Below are positions 8,376 to 17,786 of a stretch of 64,000 nucleotides of DNA, piece after piece. This stretch comes from Microlunatus elymi. Its GTDB lineage: Bacteria; Actinomycetota; Actinomycetes; Propionibacteriales; Propionibacteriaceae. The position numbers were made by a program, and so were the translations under genes. How positions within the stretch are numbered: position 1 is the stretch's first letter; each line of letters begins with the position of its first letter. The stretch is from positions 1,984,001 to 2,048,000 of the forward strand of contig NZ_CP041692.1 of NCBI RefSeq assembly GCF_007362775.1, in the 5' to 3' direction. The notes beneath the pieces are model-generated. The model did not search any database. It saw only the letters and a program-made list of their open reading frames with translations, and had not been told where the DNA came from.

Positions 8376-9972
8376 CCCGGGCCCTGATCAACAGCAGCAG
8401 TCCGGCCACCAGCAGCGGCACCAACATGATCAGGAACGTCTGTTCCAGCCCGCTCTGGCCACCGCCGGAGGCGGAGGACTCGCCGAATCGGCCGCTCTGG
8501 CCGCCGAACAGGGTGGAGACGTATCCGAACAGCAGCGGGGCTATCGCCTGCAGGGCAGTGCTCAACCCGGTACGTACGGCCTCGGCCCGGCCCCACAGCC
8601 GTGAGTGCACCAGATCGAGCCGGGCGGCGTTCAACGGGGGATTGGTGCCACCGAGCCCGGCGGCTGCCACGAACAACAGCGGGGCCGCGACCAGCAGCGC
8701 GCCGGCCAGCAACGCGGGCACGAACACGCCGACGGCAACGATGAACGAGACGCCGGCGAGAATGGGCCGGGCGGTGATCCAACCGCGGTGGATCAATCGG
8801 TCGCTGGACCAGCCGGTCACCAGCACGCCGACGATCGCACCGCAGCCCAGCACCACCAGCAGCGAGCTCGCGGTGGACTGACTCAGCCCGTACCGGCTGC
8901 GCAGGTAGACCACGAAGAAGGTCTCCAGCCCTTGCAGGAAGAAGTAGCCCAGCCCGGAGGCGACGATCAGGATCAGGTTCGTCGGGATCGACAGCGTGTA
9001 GCGGACCGCCCACCACAGTGACTTATGGGTGGGGTCCTCGTGCAGTACGAGGTGATCGCGGGCGGGAACCTGCTGCTCCTGGATCTTCTGCTCGACCTCG
9101 CCCTCCTCCACATCGTCCGGGTCGACCGCGTCCCGCCCGATCTCGTCCGGCTCGGCCTCGTCTGTTCCGGGCTCGTCCGGTCCGCTCCGTGCGGCGTTCC
9201 GCGAGCTCCGTCCCGGACTTCCCGCGTGATCCTGCTCCTCGCGTTGAACCTCCTCGGCTGATCGGATTTCCGCATCTCCCGCCCGGAGTCGGCTCTGCCC
9301 GCCGCGGGCCGGTTCGGGCAGATAGCGGCGGATCGCCCAAGCCAGCAACAAACTCGGCGTCGCGAGCCAGATGAATCCGGCCCGCCAGGTGAGGACCGCG
9401 GCCAGGTCACCGGAGACCAGAAATCCGATGCCGGTGCCGACCAGTTCACCGCTGAGGATGTAGCCGTAGATCGCGCCGCGCTCGCTCGGGGAGAACAGAT
9501 CACCGGTCAGCGAGGCCGATGCCGGATATGCAGTGGCGATCACCGCACCCAGAGCCAGACGGGTGACCAGCAGCATCGGGAAGGACATCGCCAGTCCGCT
9601 GACGAGCATCGCCACCGCCCACACCAGGACACTGATCCACAGCAGCCTGGTGCGGCTGAATCGATCGGCCAGTACGCCGGCCGGCAAGGTCGCCACGGCT
9701 CCGACGCCGACTGAGACGGTCACCATCAGCCCGACCTGGGTGTTCGTCAGGTGCAGCGAAGACTCCAATTCGCCGGCGATGGCGCCGACCGTCGCCGTGT
9801 CCGCGGTGGACAACGCCAGCACACCGGCAAGCAGCACGATCACGCGGAGTCGCGCCGGACCGCCCGCGGTCGACTCCAGCCGATCTCGTACGTCGTTGCG
9901 GAACCAGTGCCGCAACTCCGCTGCGACGTCACCGACCGAACCGGCTCCACGACCCGAGAGACCCACCTGCAC
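8308..9972 (-). CDS. Spinster-like MFS transporter with long acidic central loop
   Basis: A 554-residue major facilitator. The first six membrane segments (about residues 35-215) contain the family loop motif LPAGVLADRFSRTRL. A hydrophilic, strongly acidic insert of about 100 residues follows (many D/E; for example DPDDVEEGEVEQKIQEQQ), then a second six-segment half. The frame runs far upstream, but the GTG at 9972 has a GAGGAG site at the right spacing and directly precedes the conserved part. The half-to-half layout resembles Spinster-like lipid/solute transporters. It is convergent with and overlaps the preceding MFS gene. Confidence 0.75.
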   Translation of the reverse strand: MQVGLSGRGAGSVGDVAAELRHWFRNDVRDRLESTAGGPARLRVIVLLAGVLALSTADTATVGAIAGELESSLHLTNTQVGLMVTVSVGVGAVATLPAGVLADRFSRTRLLWISVLVWAVAMLVSGLAMSFPMLLVTRLALGAVIATAYPASASLTGDLFSPSERGAIYGYILSGELVGTGIGFLVSGDLAAVLTWRAGFIWLATPSLLLAWAIRRYLPEPARGGQSRLRAGDAEIRSAEEVQREEQDHAGSPGRSSRNAARSGPDEPGTDEAEPDEIGRDAVDPDDVEEGEVEQKIQEQQVPARDHLVLHEDPTHKSLWWAVRYTLSIPTNLILIVASGLGYFFLQGLETFFVVYLRSRYGLSQSTASSLLVVLGCGAIVGVLVTGWSSDRLIHRGWITARPILAGVSFIVAVGVFVPALLAGALLVAAPLLFVAAAGLGGTNPPLNAARLDLVHSRLWGRAEAVRTGLSTALQAIAPLLFGYVSTLFGGQSGRFGESSASGGGQSGLEQTFLIMLVPLLVAGLLLLIRARVTYPPDVASAVASEHAVHAAEG

Positions 9973-10271
9973 CGCGCTCCTCGTCGTCGCACCCGTCCGT
10001 CCGGGTGCGAGCTGCGGCGGAGACCGGCTTCGCTCGGCTAGGTGGCCCCCGGGCAGGCACGCACTTGCTTCAGACGCTCCCATACCCGCGCGTCGAGCCG
10101 TCAACAGCGCAAGCTGCGATCGAGGCCCGGATCGCGGTTGTGGAGCCGGCAGCCGGGGCCCTGGACTGCACGGGCGAGCAAGCCCAGCCGGACCGATCCC
10201 GGCTGCAGTTGAAGCGCACGTTCTGAGTCCCTTTGGGAATGCTGAGGGGAGCGGGTTGCGGCCGGACGAGC

Positions 10272-10290
10272 TACTACGAAAACAGTAGTA
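10272..10290. promoter_or_regulatory. Palindromic operator-like site
   Basis: TACTAC (10272-10277) and GTAGTA (10285-10290) are perfect 6-bp arms with a seven-base AT-rich centre. They lie about 12 bp before the GTG of the PIG-V-like gene, in the 329-bp divergent region 9973-10301, where I see no other feature. It is likely a repressor site for one or both genes. Confidence 0.4.
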
Positions 10291-10301
10291 CCGTCGGATC
10301 G

Positions 10302-11480
10302 GTGTTGACCGTGCTGCGGAGCGGGTCGGTGGGCCAGGCCAACCAGAGTGCCGAGTCAGGCAAGCGATCGCCGGTCGGTCTGGATCGGGCGTTGGTCGGG
10401 CCGGTGTTGCTGTTCCACGTGCTGACTCGCGGCGTCGTGATCGTCGGTTTGTGGCTGGCTGCGAAGTGGAGTGGGCGATCCTTTGCGGCGGTCGCAACCC
10501 GGTGGGACGGCCGCTGGTACCTCAGACTGGCCGCGAACGGCTACCCGAGTCAATTGCCGATGCAGGCCGGCCAGATCCGGCCGAGCACTGCCGCGTTCTT
10601 CCCGTTCTTTCCCTGGCTGACCAGACCACTGATGTCGATTGGGGTGCCTTTCTGGCTTGCCGCGATGGTGCTCAATTTGCTCGCGTCGAGCGCGGCCGTC
10701 GTCGTGATCGTGCTGGTGTCCAACGAATACCTGGATCGGCGCAGCGCGCAGTTGCTCGGTTGCCTGTGGACCGCATTTCCCGTGTCCGCAGTGCTGTCGA
10801 CCACGTACAGCGAAGCAGTGTTCACGCTGCTGGGCGCTCTCTGTCTGCTGTTTGTGCTGCGTCGCCGGTGGATTCTCGCCGGTCTGGCCGCGGCATTGGC
10901 CGGCGCAACGCGCCCGCCCGGAATCGTCTTCGCGGGCGCAGTCGGGGTGGCGGCGATCGTGGCAGTCGTGCGTCGGCGGGAGTGGCGCAGTTTGATCGGC
11001 GCCGCGATCGCACCGGTGGGCTTCATCGCCGCGGTCGGCTACATCGGTTGGCGGGTCGGACGTCTCGACGGCTGGCAGGCTACCGAGCACGGGGGATGGC
11101 ACTCCCGTCTCACCTTCGGGCGAGGCTGGCTCTCCTGGTTGAATCCTTCCTTCTGGACGACTCGCACCGAGATCCACTTTCTGATCGCCGTGTTGGCGGT
11201 CGTCCTGATCGCCCTGTCGATCGCGGCGCTGGCGCTACGGCCGCCATTGCCGATCGCAGCGCTGATCGTCGCGGGTGCGTTCTTGGCCTTTGCCTTCGGA
11301 GGGGTCGAAATGGACTCCGCGCCGCGGGTGATGATGGCCTTCTTCCCCGTCCTCGCACCGCTGGCCGTCCTGTTGTCGCGAGGTCCCAGAGCGGTCCGCT
11401 GGCCGATCCTCGGGCTCGGATCGGTGCTGGCCGCGGTGGTCGGCGGCTACTACTTCGCGTTCGCTCCGATCTCGCCCTGA
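10302..11480 (+). CDS. PIG-V-like multi-pass membrane mannosyltransferase
   Basis: A 392-residue polytopic membrane protein with about ten hydrophobic segments. It has the pattern of the mannosyltransferase PIG-V family: an early luminal/extracytoplasmic loop with WDGRWYLRLAANGYP, then FFPFFPWLTRPLM, and later ATRPPGIVFA. Bacterial members are thought to transfer sugars from lipid-linked donors outside the membrane. The GTG at 10302 is preferred over an ATG at 10233, because the operator-like palindrome at 10272-10290 would otherwise be inside the coding region. Acceptor unknown. Confidence 0.7.
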   Translation: MLTVLRSGSVGQANQSAESGKRSPVGLDRALVGPVLLFHVLTRGVVIVGLWLAAKWSGRSFAAVATRWDGRWYLRLAANGYPSQLPMQAGQIRPSTAAFFPFFPWLTRPLMSIGVPFWLAAMVLNLLASSAAVVVIVLVSNEYLDRRSAQLLGCLWTAFPVSAVLSTTYSEAVFTLLGALCLLFVLRRRWILAGLAAALAGATRPPGIVFAGAVGVAAIVAVVRRREWRSLIGAAIAPVGFIAAVGYIGWRVGRLDGWQATEHGGWHSRLTFGRGWLSWLNPSFWTTRTEIHFLIAVLAVVLIALSIAALALRPPLPIAALIVAGAFLAFAFGGVEMDSAPRVMMAFFPVLAPLAVLLSRGPRAVRWPILGLGSVLAAVVGGYYFAFAPISP

Positions 11481-11617
11481 GTCGCTGAGGACGGCATGTT
11501 CGGCAGGAGTGCGTCCTTCAGGTGGTGTCCGAGCAAGCTTGTTCGAGCGCCTGCTACACACGAGAGCTAACGACTGTTACAGTCGGCAGCACCTGTCGGG
11601 CGAGGAGGTGAGGACCG

Positions 11618-12703
11618 ATGACTGCGGTCGCGTTGTTCGTTGCGGTCTTCCTGGCGTGCATCGTCGAGTCGGTCGAGGCGACGACGATCGTCGTCGCGGT
11701 CGGAGCGACGCGCAATTGGCGGTCGGCGCTGACCGGGACCGTGGTTGCGTTGATCGCGCTGGCCGCGATCGTGGCTGTCGCCGGACCGGCGATCATGTTG
11801 CTCCCGCTCGGCATTCTGCGACTGGTGGTCGGTGCGCTGTTGCTGGTGTTCGGCCTGCAGTGGCTGCGTAAGGCGGCCTTGAGGGCGAGCGGCTTCAAGG
11901 CACTGCATGACGAGGACCTGATCTACCGGAAGCAGGTCGCGGCAGCTGCCGCAGCGGAGCGTGAACATCGGTTCGGAGTCTCCGACTGGTACGCGTTCAC
12001 GCTGGCATTCAAGGGCGTGTTGTTGGAGGGTCTGGAGGTCGTGTTCATCGTGCTGACCTTCGCCACCAACGAAGGCAACCTGCCGGTGGCGGTCCTGGCG
12101 GCGGTGGCTGCCGCGGTGATCGTGGTGATCCTCGGCGCGGTGATCCGTGGGCCACTGTCTCGGGTCCCGGAGAACACACTCAAGTTCGTGGTCGGCATCA
12201 TGCTGACGACTTTCGGCGTTTATTGGGGCGCCGAGGGAGCAGGTGCGGTCTGGCCGGGCGCGGACGTCGCGCTGCTGCTGATCGCGCCTGCGGTCGCCGG
12301 CTACTGCCTGCTGCTGGTGGCTGTCCTCGTCCGCCTGCGCCGGCGAAGGCTCGTCGCCGACTCCGCGAAGACGCAAGCAGCGGCCACCGCTGGACGCGAC
12401 CGTCAGCTTCCTGACAACACCGGCACCGCGGAAGCGCCGGCTTCCACCGAGCCGGCCACCGCCACCCACACCGGGACAGCGCCGGACGTCGTCGTGGTCC
12501 CGACGGTGAGGCACAGGCTGAAGGCGTTCGGCCTGTTCTGGTACGACTTCGTCATCGGCGACGACTGGCAGGTAGCGGTCGGCGTTCTGGTGATGCTGGC
12601 AGCGATCGCGCTCGCGCATACGGCGTCGGCCGCCTGGCTGATCGCGCCGGCCGGACTGGCGATCCTGATCCCGTACGGGACCCTGCGCGCGGCCCGCTCC
12701 TGA
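11618..12703 (+). CDS. COG4280-like polytopic membrane protein
   Basis: A 361-residue membrane protein with about seven hydrophobic segments and a GAGGAGGTGAGG ribosome site. Two internally related halves each carry a charged motif inside a membrane helix: ESVEATTIVVAVGATR near the N-terminus and LEGLEVVFIVLTFATNEG near residue 135. Paired acidic residues in helices resemble cation/metal carriers, so ion transport is a guess only. An Ala/Thr/Pro-rich cytoplasmic linker (about 240-295) precedes the last segments. The family is uncharacterised. Confidence 0.65.
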   Translation: MTAVALFVAVFLACIVESVEATTIVVAVGATRNWRSALTGTVVALIALAAIVAVAGPAIMLLPLGILRLVVGALLLVFGLQWLRKAALRASGFKALHDEDLIYRKQVAAAAAAEREHRFGVSDWYAFTLAFKGVLLEGLEVVFIVLTFATNEGNLPVAVLAAVAAAVIVVILGAVIRGPLSRVPENTLKFVVGIMLTTFGVYWGAEGAGAVWPGADVALLLIAPAVAGYCLLLVAVLVRLRRRRLVADSAKTQAAATAGRDRQLPDNTGTAEAPASTEPATATHTGTAPDVVVVPTVRHRLKAFGLFWYDFVIGDDWQVAVGVLVMLAAIALAHTASAAWLIAPAGLAILIPYGTLRAARS

Positions 12704-12719
12704 CGGCTGACGCCGGCGG

Positions 12720-13292
12720 TCAGTGGCCTTCCGGCTCCTCCGCATAAACTCTGGTCGCGTAGTCCTCCAGGACCTTCTCGCAGTTCGCCACCGCGGCCTC
12801 GGCCTCGGTGCGACCGGGAGCCCCGAAGACGTCGCGATCGCGCACTTTGGCCAGCCAGTTCACCAACTTGGTGTGATCGACCTCGTTCTCCTCGAGCTCG
12901 GCATAGCTGAAATGTGAGCTCGTGTACTCCTTCTCGACCTCGGCCACGAATCCCTGACAGCGGTCGATGATCTCCTCGTACTCGTCGGATCGGGCCGCCT
13001 GGAACGCGGCCATCACGGTCTGTTCGCCGGCCAGCGGCGTCGACCGGAACAACGTGGCGGTGCCATCCAGGCCGAGAATCTCCCGCTGCAGCTTGCGCAT
13101 GGCGCGCTCGTTTGCGTTGTTCAGCGGCAGCGTGGCGACCGAGTTCTGCAGATAGACGGCACCCAATGCCTTCAGCCGACGCCAAACCGTCGCCCGCAGC
13201 CGGGTCGGCTCGGACGGGATCCGGTAGACGAGCACCAGCCAGCTGATCTGCTGCCCCTGCCCATCGGTGCCAACCCGATCGGTGTCTGCCAC
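12720..13292 (-). CDS. ChrB N-terminal domain-like protein
   Basis: A 190-residue protein similar to the N-terminal domain of the chromate-resistance regulator ChrB (ISWLVLVYRIPSEPTRLRATVWRRLKALGAVYLQNSV). It lacks the C-terminal chromate-resistance domain found in full-length ChrB of about 300 residues. The C-terminal half is rich in E and K and probably helical. No chromate transporter is adjacent, so its role need not be chromate-related. It lies 49 bp downstream of the ClC gene on the same strand and may be co-transcribed with it. Confidence 0.65.
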   Translation of the reverse strand: MADTDRVGTDGQGQQISWLVLVYRIPSEPTRLRATVWRRLKALGAVYLQNSVATLPLNNANERAMRKLQREILGLDGTATLFRSTPLAGEQTVMAAFQAARSDEYEEIIDRCQGFVAEVEKEYTSSHFSYAELEENEVDHTKLVNWLAKVRDRDVFGAPGRTEAEAAVANCEKVLEDYATRVYAEEPEGH

Positions 13293-13341
13293 AGCGAAAT
13301 CCTAACGGCCTGAGGCGCCGAGGATCTCGGCGCACCCCGCA

Positions 13342-14652
13342 TCACCGCGGCTGATCCGCGATCTCTGCACCGGCCGTTTCCGGTCGGTCTCGCGTCGTCC
13401 TCGCTGCGAGCAGGTATCGGGCTCCCGCTACTGCCAGAAAGGCCGTGATCACGGCGATCAGCACCGGGGCGGTCTGCAATGCGCCGAGTCTGGTGAAGAA
13501 CACGGCCATCAGAACCAGTGAGAAGGGCGCCGCGATCAAGGCCCCGGGCACGGCGACCAGCAGGCAGGAGAAGGCCAGTCCCAACGGCACGTCCGGGAAG
13601 AGCAAGTGCACGGCGACGCCGGCGGTTCCGCCGATGAAGAGGGCCGGGAAGATCGGACCTCCGACGAAGCCGCTCGCGACGCTGACCGAGAAGGTGAACA
13701 TTTTCGCGACGATCAGCACAGCGATCAGCGCAAAGCCCAGCGCGGCCTGATCGCTGATGACCACGGAGAGCTGCTCGCTGCCGTTGAACATGCTGAGCGG
13801 CAGGGCGACGCCGACCACACCGAACAGGACGCCGCCGATCGTGGACTTCACGAACGTCGGCAGCTTGAGCCGACCGAACAAGGCGGTGGCTGCGGACATG
13901 AAGATGCCGAGCACGAGCACGATGACCGCGGCCAGCAGGCCGAAACCCACGCCGGCAGCCAACTCCCAGTCGTGATATGCGAACGATCCGACGTCGTACT
14001 TGTCGAGGAACACCGAGCCGGCGATCAGGTAGTAGATCGCGAACGAGATCGCTCCGGCGATGATCGTGGCGGGGAGCACCTTGCGGTAGAGCTTCTCACC
14101 CGGACTGGCGATCTCGCAGATGAACGCCACCACGATCAGCACGCTGGAGAACAACCCGCCGTACGCCCCGGCAAAGCCGGCCAGGGTGTTGACCTTCGTG
14201 TCATCGACTGTCGCCCCGCGCCGCCGGGCGGTCCAGCCTCCGGCCCAGCCACCGGCCGTGCCCAGAGCCTGTTCCGGACCGAGGCTCGCGCCGCCGATCA
14301 GCGAGATCGCCGACACCGCAAGAATCCCAGGCACCACCGCGGGCTCGATGTGTTGGGATTGAAGATCATCAACCAGCGTGGGTGTCTTCGCGGGCAGCTT
14401 CGTCAAGTGCCTCAGCAGCCCCACCGCGACGCCGGCGGCAGTCGTGACCGCCAACCACCACCAATGCCCGCCCCACCAGCCGTGGTCCGACGACGTGTAC
14501 CACTTTCCACCCACGCCGATCACTCCCAGAAAGGCGAGGCTGAAGAACGCTCCGAAGACGCCGAGACCGACCGCATGGCCCATCAGTGGCCAGAAGCCTC
14601 TCGTTCGGGTCACCGGCATTTCGGTCGACGTTACTGCGCTGGTGTCGGTCAT
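13342..14652 (-). CDS. ClC-type chloride channel/transporter
   Basis: A 436-residue ClC family membrane protein. The selectivity-filter region has GGASLGPEQALGT where ClC proteins carry G(K/R)EGP-type motifs, and a second conserved stretch reads ASGFVGGPIFPALFIGGTAGV (the GxFxP-type motif). The ATG at 14652 is preceded by GAGGAGG; an in-frame ATG at 14736 lacks a site. The filter motif Gly-Pro-Glu-Gln departs from the canonical exchanger sequence, so channel versus exchanger behaviour cannot be predicted. Confidence 0.85.
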   Translation of the reverse strand: MTDTSAVTSTEMPVTRTRGFWPLMGHAVGLGVFGAFFSLAFLGVIGVGGKWYTSSDHGWWGGHWWWLAVTTAAGVAVGLLRHLTKLPAKTPTLVDDLQSQHIEPAVVPGILAVSAISLIGGASLGPEQALGTAGGWAGGWTARRRGATVDDTKVNTLAGFAGAYGGLFSSVLIVVAFICEIASPGEKLYRKVLPATIIAGAISFAIYYLIAGSVFLDKYDVGSFAYHDWELAAGVGFGLLAAVIVLVLGIFMSAATALFGRLKLPTFVKSTIGGVLFGVVGVALPLSMFNGSEQLSVVISDQAALGFALIAVLIVAKMFTFSVSVASGFVGGPIFPALFIGGTAGVAVHLLFPDVPLGLAFSCLLVAVPGALIAAPFSLVLMAVFFTRLGALQTAPVLIAVITAFLAVAGARYLLAARTTRDRPETAGAEIADQPR

Positions 14653-14808
14653 GCGGACCTCCTCCCCGATGACATCGGGCCCGGGCACGCGTGTGCATCC
14701 CCGGTCCACGATCGGGCCAGATCCCACGGTCCGCATCCTCCGGACCGGACGACATCGCCAGAGGCTGTCGGCGGGTGAGCGCGCGGCGATGACGGTCCGC
14801 GTGGCCGC

Positions 14809-15165
14809 CTACGTCGTCGTCGGCGCAACCAGGCAGAGGATGTGGCCGTCCACGTCGCGCAGCACCGACTGGCGTTCACCCCACGGCTGGTGCGACGGCG
14901 GGTCGACCACCGTCGCACCCGCAGCCACTGCCTGTCGGGTGGTCCGGTCGACGTCGGTGACGGCGAAGCTGACAGCGACGCCGGCATCTCCTGGCGTGGG
15001 CGGGCGCTGATGCAACAGCACCTCAACCACCGGATCCTTGGTTGCGAGCAGGGTCAGTTCGTCGGTGGCGTAGCGCCGGTGAAGGCCCAACACCTGCTCG
15101 TACAGGACTCGTGCGCGGTCCAGTGAGGCGACGGAAACGGTGACGCGAGCAACAGTCGTAGGCAC
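14809..15165 (-). CDS. VOC (glyoxalase-fold) family protein
   Basis: A 118-residue single-module vicinal oxygen chelate protein. The beta-alpha-beta-beta-beta pattern is visible: ARVTVSVASLDRARVLYEQVLGL at the start and the C-terminal VLRDVDGHILCLVAP strand, where the usual E is replaced by C/L. Divergent from the flavin monooxygenase gene with only 32 bp between starts, so the two probably share a promoter region. Substrate unknown. Confidence 0.75.
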   Translation of the reverse strand: MPTTVARVTVSVASLDRARVLYEQVLGLHRRYATDELTLLATKDPVVEVLLHQRPPTPGDAGVAVSFAVTDVDRTTRQAVAAGATVVDPPSHQPWGERQSVLRDVDGHILCLVAPTTT

Positions 15166-15197
15166 GTGCCGACAGTAGCGGTGCCTACGATGCGGCT

Positions 15198-16322
15198 ATG
15201 ACACGGCGCAGCGAAACGCTCGTCATCGGTGCTTCGGCGGCAGGCCTGGCCACCGCGGCCTGCCTGCAGCGGGCGGGGCAGCGGACCGTGCTGCTGGAGG
15301 CCGCCGACGACGTCGCCGCCAGCTGGCGAGGTCGTTACGATCGGTTGCACCTGCACACGCCCAGAGCGGCCTCGGCGTTGCCCGGTCTGGAGATGCCAGC
15401 GGGATGGCGGCGCTATCTTGCCCGCGATCAGGTGGTCAGCTATCTGGAGCAGTATCGAGACCATCACCGGTTGGCCCCGCAATACGGCCAGCGGGTGCTT
15501 CGGCTGGAGCGGGAGGGCGGCGACTGGGTCGCTACGACTGCCGACCGGCAGTGGCGAGCCGGCACTGCCGTCGTCGCGACCGGGTTCAACCGGCGTCCGG
15601 TGTTGCCGTCCTGGCCCGGCATCGAGGACTTCCGCGGTGAGATTCTGCACTCCAGCGCCTACCGCAACCCGACGCCGTGGCACGGAGAGCGAGTACTCGT
15701 CGTCGGGTTCGGCAATTCGGCCTGCGAGCAGGCGGTCGACCTGGTCGAGGGCGGAGTCGAAACACACCTGTCGGTACGCTCACCGGTCAACGTCATCCCG
15801 CGTGACCTTCTCGGCGTACCGGTGCTCCGACTCGGGGCCGCACTGCATCATCTACCGGCCAGGGCCGCCGATGCCTTGGCCTGGCCGTTGGTCCGGCTGA
15901 CGGTCGGAGACATCCGCCGGCTCGGGCTGGACAAACTTCCGTACGGACCGATGACCCAAATCGCTCGGACCCGGCGCATCCCCTTGCTCGACAGCGGTGC
16001 GCTCGACCAGCTCCGGGCCGGTCGTATAACGCTGCACGGCGCAATCTCACGGTTCACGCCGGAGGGTGTGGAGTTCATCGACGGGACCAAACTCGAGGTG
16101 ACAGCAGTCGTTCTGGGCACCGGGTACGTCCCCGCACTGGCGGAATTCCTGCCCGAGTGGGCCGCCGTATGCGACCCCTCCGGAGTCCCGTACGAATCCG
16201 GTCGGCCGACCGCCCTGCCCGGATTGTTCTTCTGCGGATATCGCGTCTCGCCGGCCGGCATGCTGCACGACATCGCCCACGAAGCCCGCCTCCTGGCCGC
16301 ACAACTCAGAGGCCGGCCGTAG
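15198..16322 (+). CDS. Flavin-containing monooxygenase-like NAD(P)/FAD oxidoreductase
   Basis: A 374-residue two-dinucleotide-binding-domain flavoprotein. The FAD-binding motif is VIGASAAGLA (residues 9-18) and the NADPH-binding motif is VVGFGNSACE (about 168-177). The C-terminal VLGTGYVPAL matches the ATG-containing motif of class B monooxygenases. These enzymes oxygenate soft nucleophiles or ketones (FMO/Baeyer-Villiger/YUCCA-like). Short length and the LHTP segment (about residue 52) resemble the YUCCA/CzcO-type group. Substrate cannot be assigned. Confidence 0.8.
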   Translation: MTRRSETLVIGASAAGLATAACLQRAGQRTVLLEAADDVAASWRGRYDRLHLHTPRAASALPGLEMPAGWRRYLARDQVVSYLEQYRDHHRLAPQYGQRVLRLEREGGDWVATTADRQWRAGTAVVATGFNRRPVLPSWPGIEDFRGEILHSSAYRNPTPWHGERVLVVGFGNSACEQAVDLVEGGVETHLSVRSPVNVIPRDLLGVPVLRLGAALHHLPARAADALAWPLVRLTVGDIRRLGLDKLPYGPMTQIARTRRIPLLDSGALDQLRAGRITLHGAISRFTPEGVEFIDGTKLEVTAVVLGTGYVPALAEFLPEWAAVCDPSGVPYESGRPTALPGLFFCGYRVSPAGMLHDIAHEARLLAAQLRGRP

Positions 16323-16495
16323 CGTCCGGCGCTGTGTGCGGACCGGCTTGGCCGGCGACGCAGGCACAGTTGCCCGCCCTCGTCAAGGCCCCTGCCGGTT
16401 CCGGCAGCACTGCCTCGCGGCGTGGCCGCTGCCGAGGTCGAACTGATACTTCTTGGTGCGTCGAAAGTCACGCAACAGGAAGGAACGGAGTGCAG

Positions 16496-16825
16496 ATGAG
16501 GACTTCACGAGTCGGCGCACTGGTCGCAGCATCAGCTGTGGCAGCGGCGTCGTTGACAACGCTTGTCTCGGCACCGGCGCAGGCCGTGACCGCGGCCGGC
16601 AGTCACCCGGTGTGCAGCTATCACTTCAGGGTCAACACCAACATTCGTGGCGGCGCCAGCACGGCCTATCCCATCAACGGCGTCGGCCTGCGCGGCCAGA
16701 CCTGGACCAGCAACCCGCTGACCGTCAAGGGCAACTGGATCGAGGGCTTCGACGCCCAGACGGGCAAGAGGGGCTGGGTGGTGCGCGGCGGCCTGACTGG
16801 CGGCAGCTGCGGACACCAGCTCTAG
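16496..16825 (+). CDS. Small secreted SH3-like protein
   Basis: A 109-residue protein with a clear Sec signal peptide: MRTSRVGALVAASAVAAASL, then cleavage after SAPAQA at about residue 32. The mature part (about 75 residues) has two Cys and a bacterial SH3-like pattern (VNTNIRGGASTAYPINGVGLRGQ, WIEGFD, GWVVRGGL). A purine-rich AGGAAGGAACGGAG site precedes the ATG. Likely extracellular or wall-associated. A strong terminator follows. Confidence 0.75.
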   Translation: MRTSRVGALVAASAVAAASLTTLVSAPAQAVTAAGSHPVCSYHFRVNTNIRGGASTAYPINGVGLRGQTWTSNPLTVKGNWIEGFDAQTGKRGWVVRGGLTGGSCGHQL

Positions 16826-16834
16826 TCATCACGA

Positions 16835-16862
16835 TGTGGGCCTCCGATTGAGGAGGCCCACA
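16835..16862 (+). terminator. Intrinsic terminator hairpin
   Basis: Perfect 11-bp stem TGTGGGCCTCC (16835-16845) / GGAGGCCCACA (16852-16862) with a six-base loop, ten bases after the stop of the small secreted protein. There is no U-tract. Confidence 0.85.
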
Positions 16863-16955
16863 GATCGCACCACCCCCGCGGGTCGTATGGGCCGGTCGCG
16901 CGGGCGGAAGGCAGGATGAGATCAGCATGAGAGCGCCGTCGGCCGAGCGACACCG

Positions 16956-17783
16956 ATGCTGGCTACAGTCGGCGCCATGCCGTCGAACAGTCGAGCAGGA
17001 CGACATGCCCCCTGTCTGCCGAGCGTCGCTGTCGCTGCGACCCTGCGGACCGTCACGGAACAACTGGAGAGGCAAGAAGCCGATCTGCTGAGCGGATTTC
17101 CCCAATGGATCTGGCATCCTGCCAGCCGGAACGCACCCGACGTACGGCTGTTCGCGACCGGCCACGAGGAGTCCGTACACGTACTGGGGCAGATTGCCGA
17201 ACTGTCGCAGCGGCAGGTCATCGGCTGCACCGACCGCGTCGTCGGATGGCCGCCGGCGCCGGTCACCTTCGACATCTCCGCCATACCCAATGCTCGGCAG
17301 GTCGAGGACCACACAATCCTGCGTGGCGTCGATCCACGCTGGTTCTCGATCACCAGCACACCACGCGACACCTTCAACATCGCGTCGTCGATACCGCTGA
17401 ACGTGCGGGTCGTGGATCGACGAATCCTGGCCATCACCGAGCGCGATGACGTGACGCATCGCGCCCACCGGATGCTGGTGACCACGGCAAAGAATGCCGT
17501 GCTGGAGGCCGAGCGTTATCTCGACAGCTTGATGGCAACGTCGGTGCCGCTGCAACCGAACTGGCGTGATCCGTCCATTCGGCTCACTCGGCGTCAGCTG
17601 CAGATCCTTCGCCTGATCGCCGGTGACCTCACCGACGAACGCATCGCGAAGGAGCTGCAGCTCTCCCAACGCCAGATCCGGGCCGAGATCAGTGCGCTGT
17701 ATCAGGTCTTCAACGTGCACAGCCGATTCGGCCTCGGGCTTGCTTACGGCTCCTGGGCCGCAGGCAGCAGCGCCGAAGTCTGA
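16956..17783 (+). CDS. LuxR-type HTH transcriptional regulator
   Basis: A 275-residue protein (or 268 from the ATG at 16977). The C-terminal helix-turn-helix of the LuxR/GerE type is at about residues 208-262: LTRRQLQILRLIAGDLTDERIAKELQLSQRQIRAEISALYQVFNV. The N-terminal part contains a phospholipase-D/TrmB-like stretch (FDISAIPNARQVEDHTILRGVDPRW, RVVDRRILAI) also seen in LuxR-like sensors without a receiver domain. Convergent with the fucosidase gene, with only 3 bp between the stops. Ligand unknown. Confidence 0.75.
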   Translation: MLATVGAMPSNSRAGRHAPCLPSVAVAATLRTVTEQLERQEADLLSGFPQWIWHPASRNAPDVRLFATGHEESVHVLGQIAELSQRQVIGCTDRVVGWPPAPVTFDISAIPNARQVEDHTILRGVDPRWFSITSTPRDTFNIASSIPLNVRVVDRRILAITERDDVTHRAHRMLVTTAKNAVLEAERYLDSLMATSVPLQPNWRDPSIRLTRRQLQILRLIAGDLTDERIAKELQLSQRQIRAEISALYQVFNVHSRFGLGLAYGSWAAGSSAEV

Positions 17784-17786
17784 CGT

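Noticed and set aside
12720-13292. Chromate-resistance operon.
   Set aside because: Only the ChrB N-terminal domain is present and no chromate transporter or C-terminal ChrB domain was seen.
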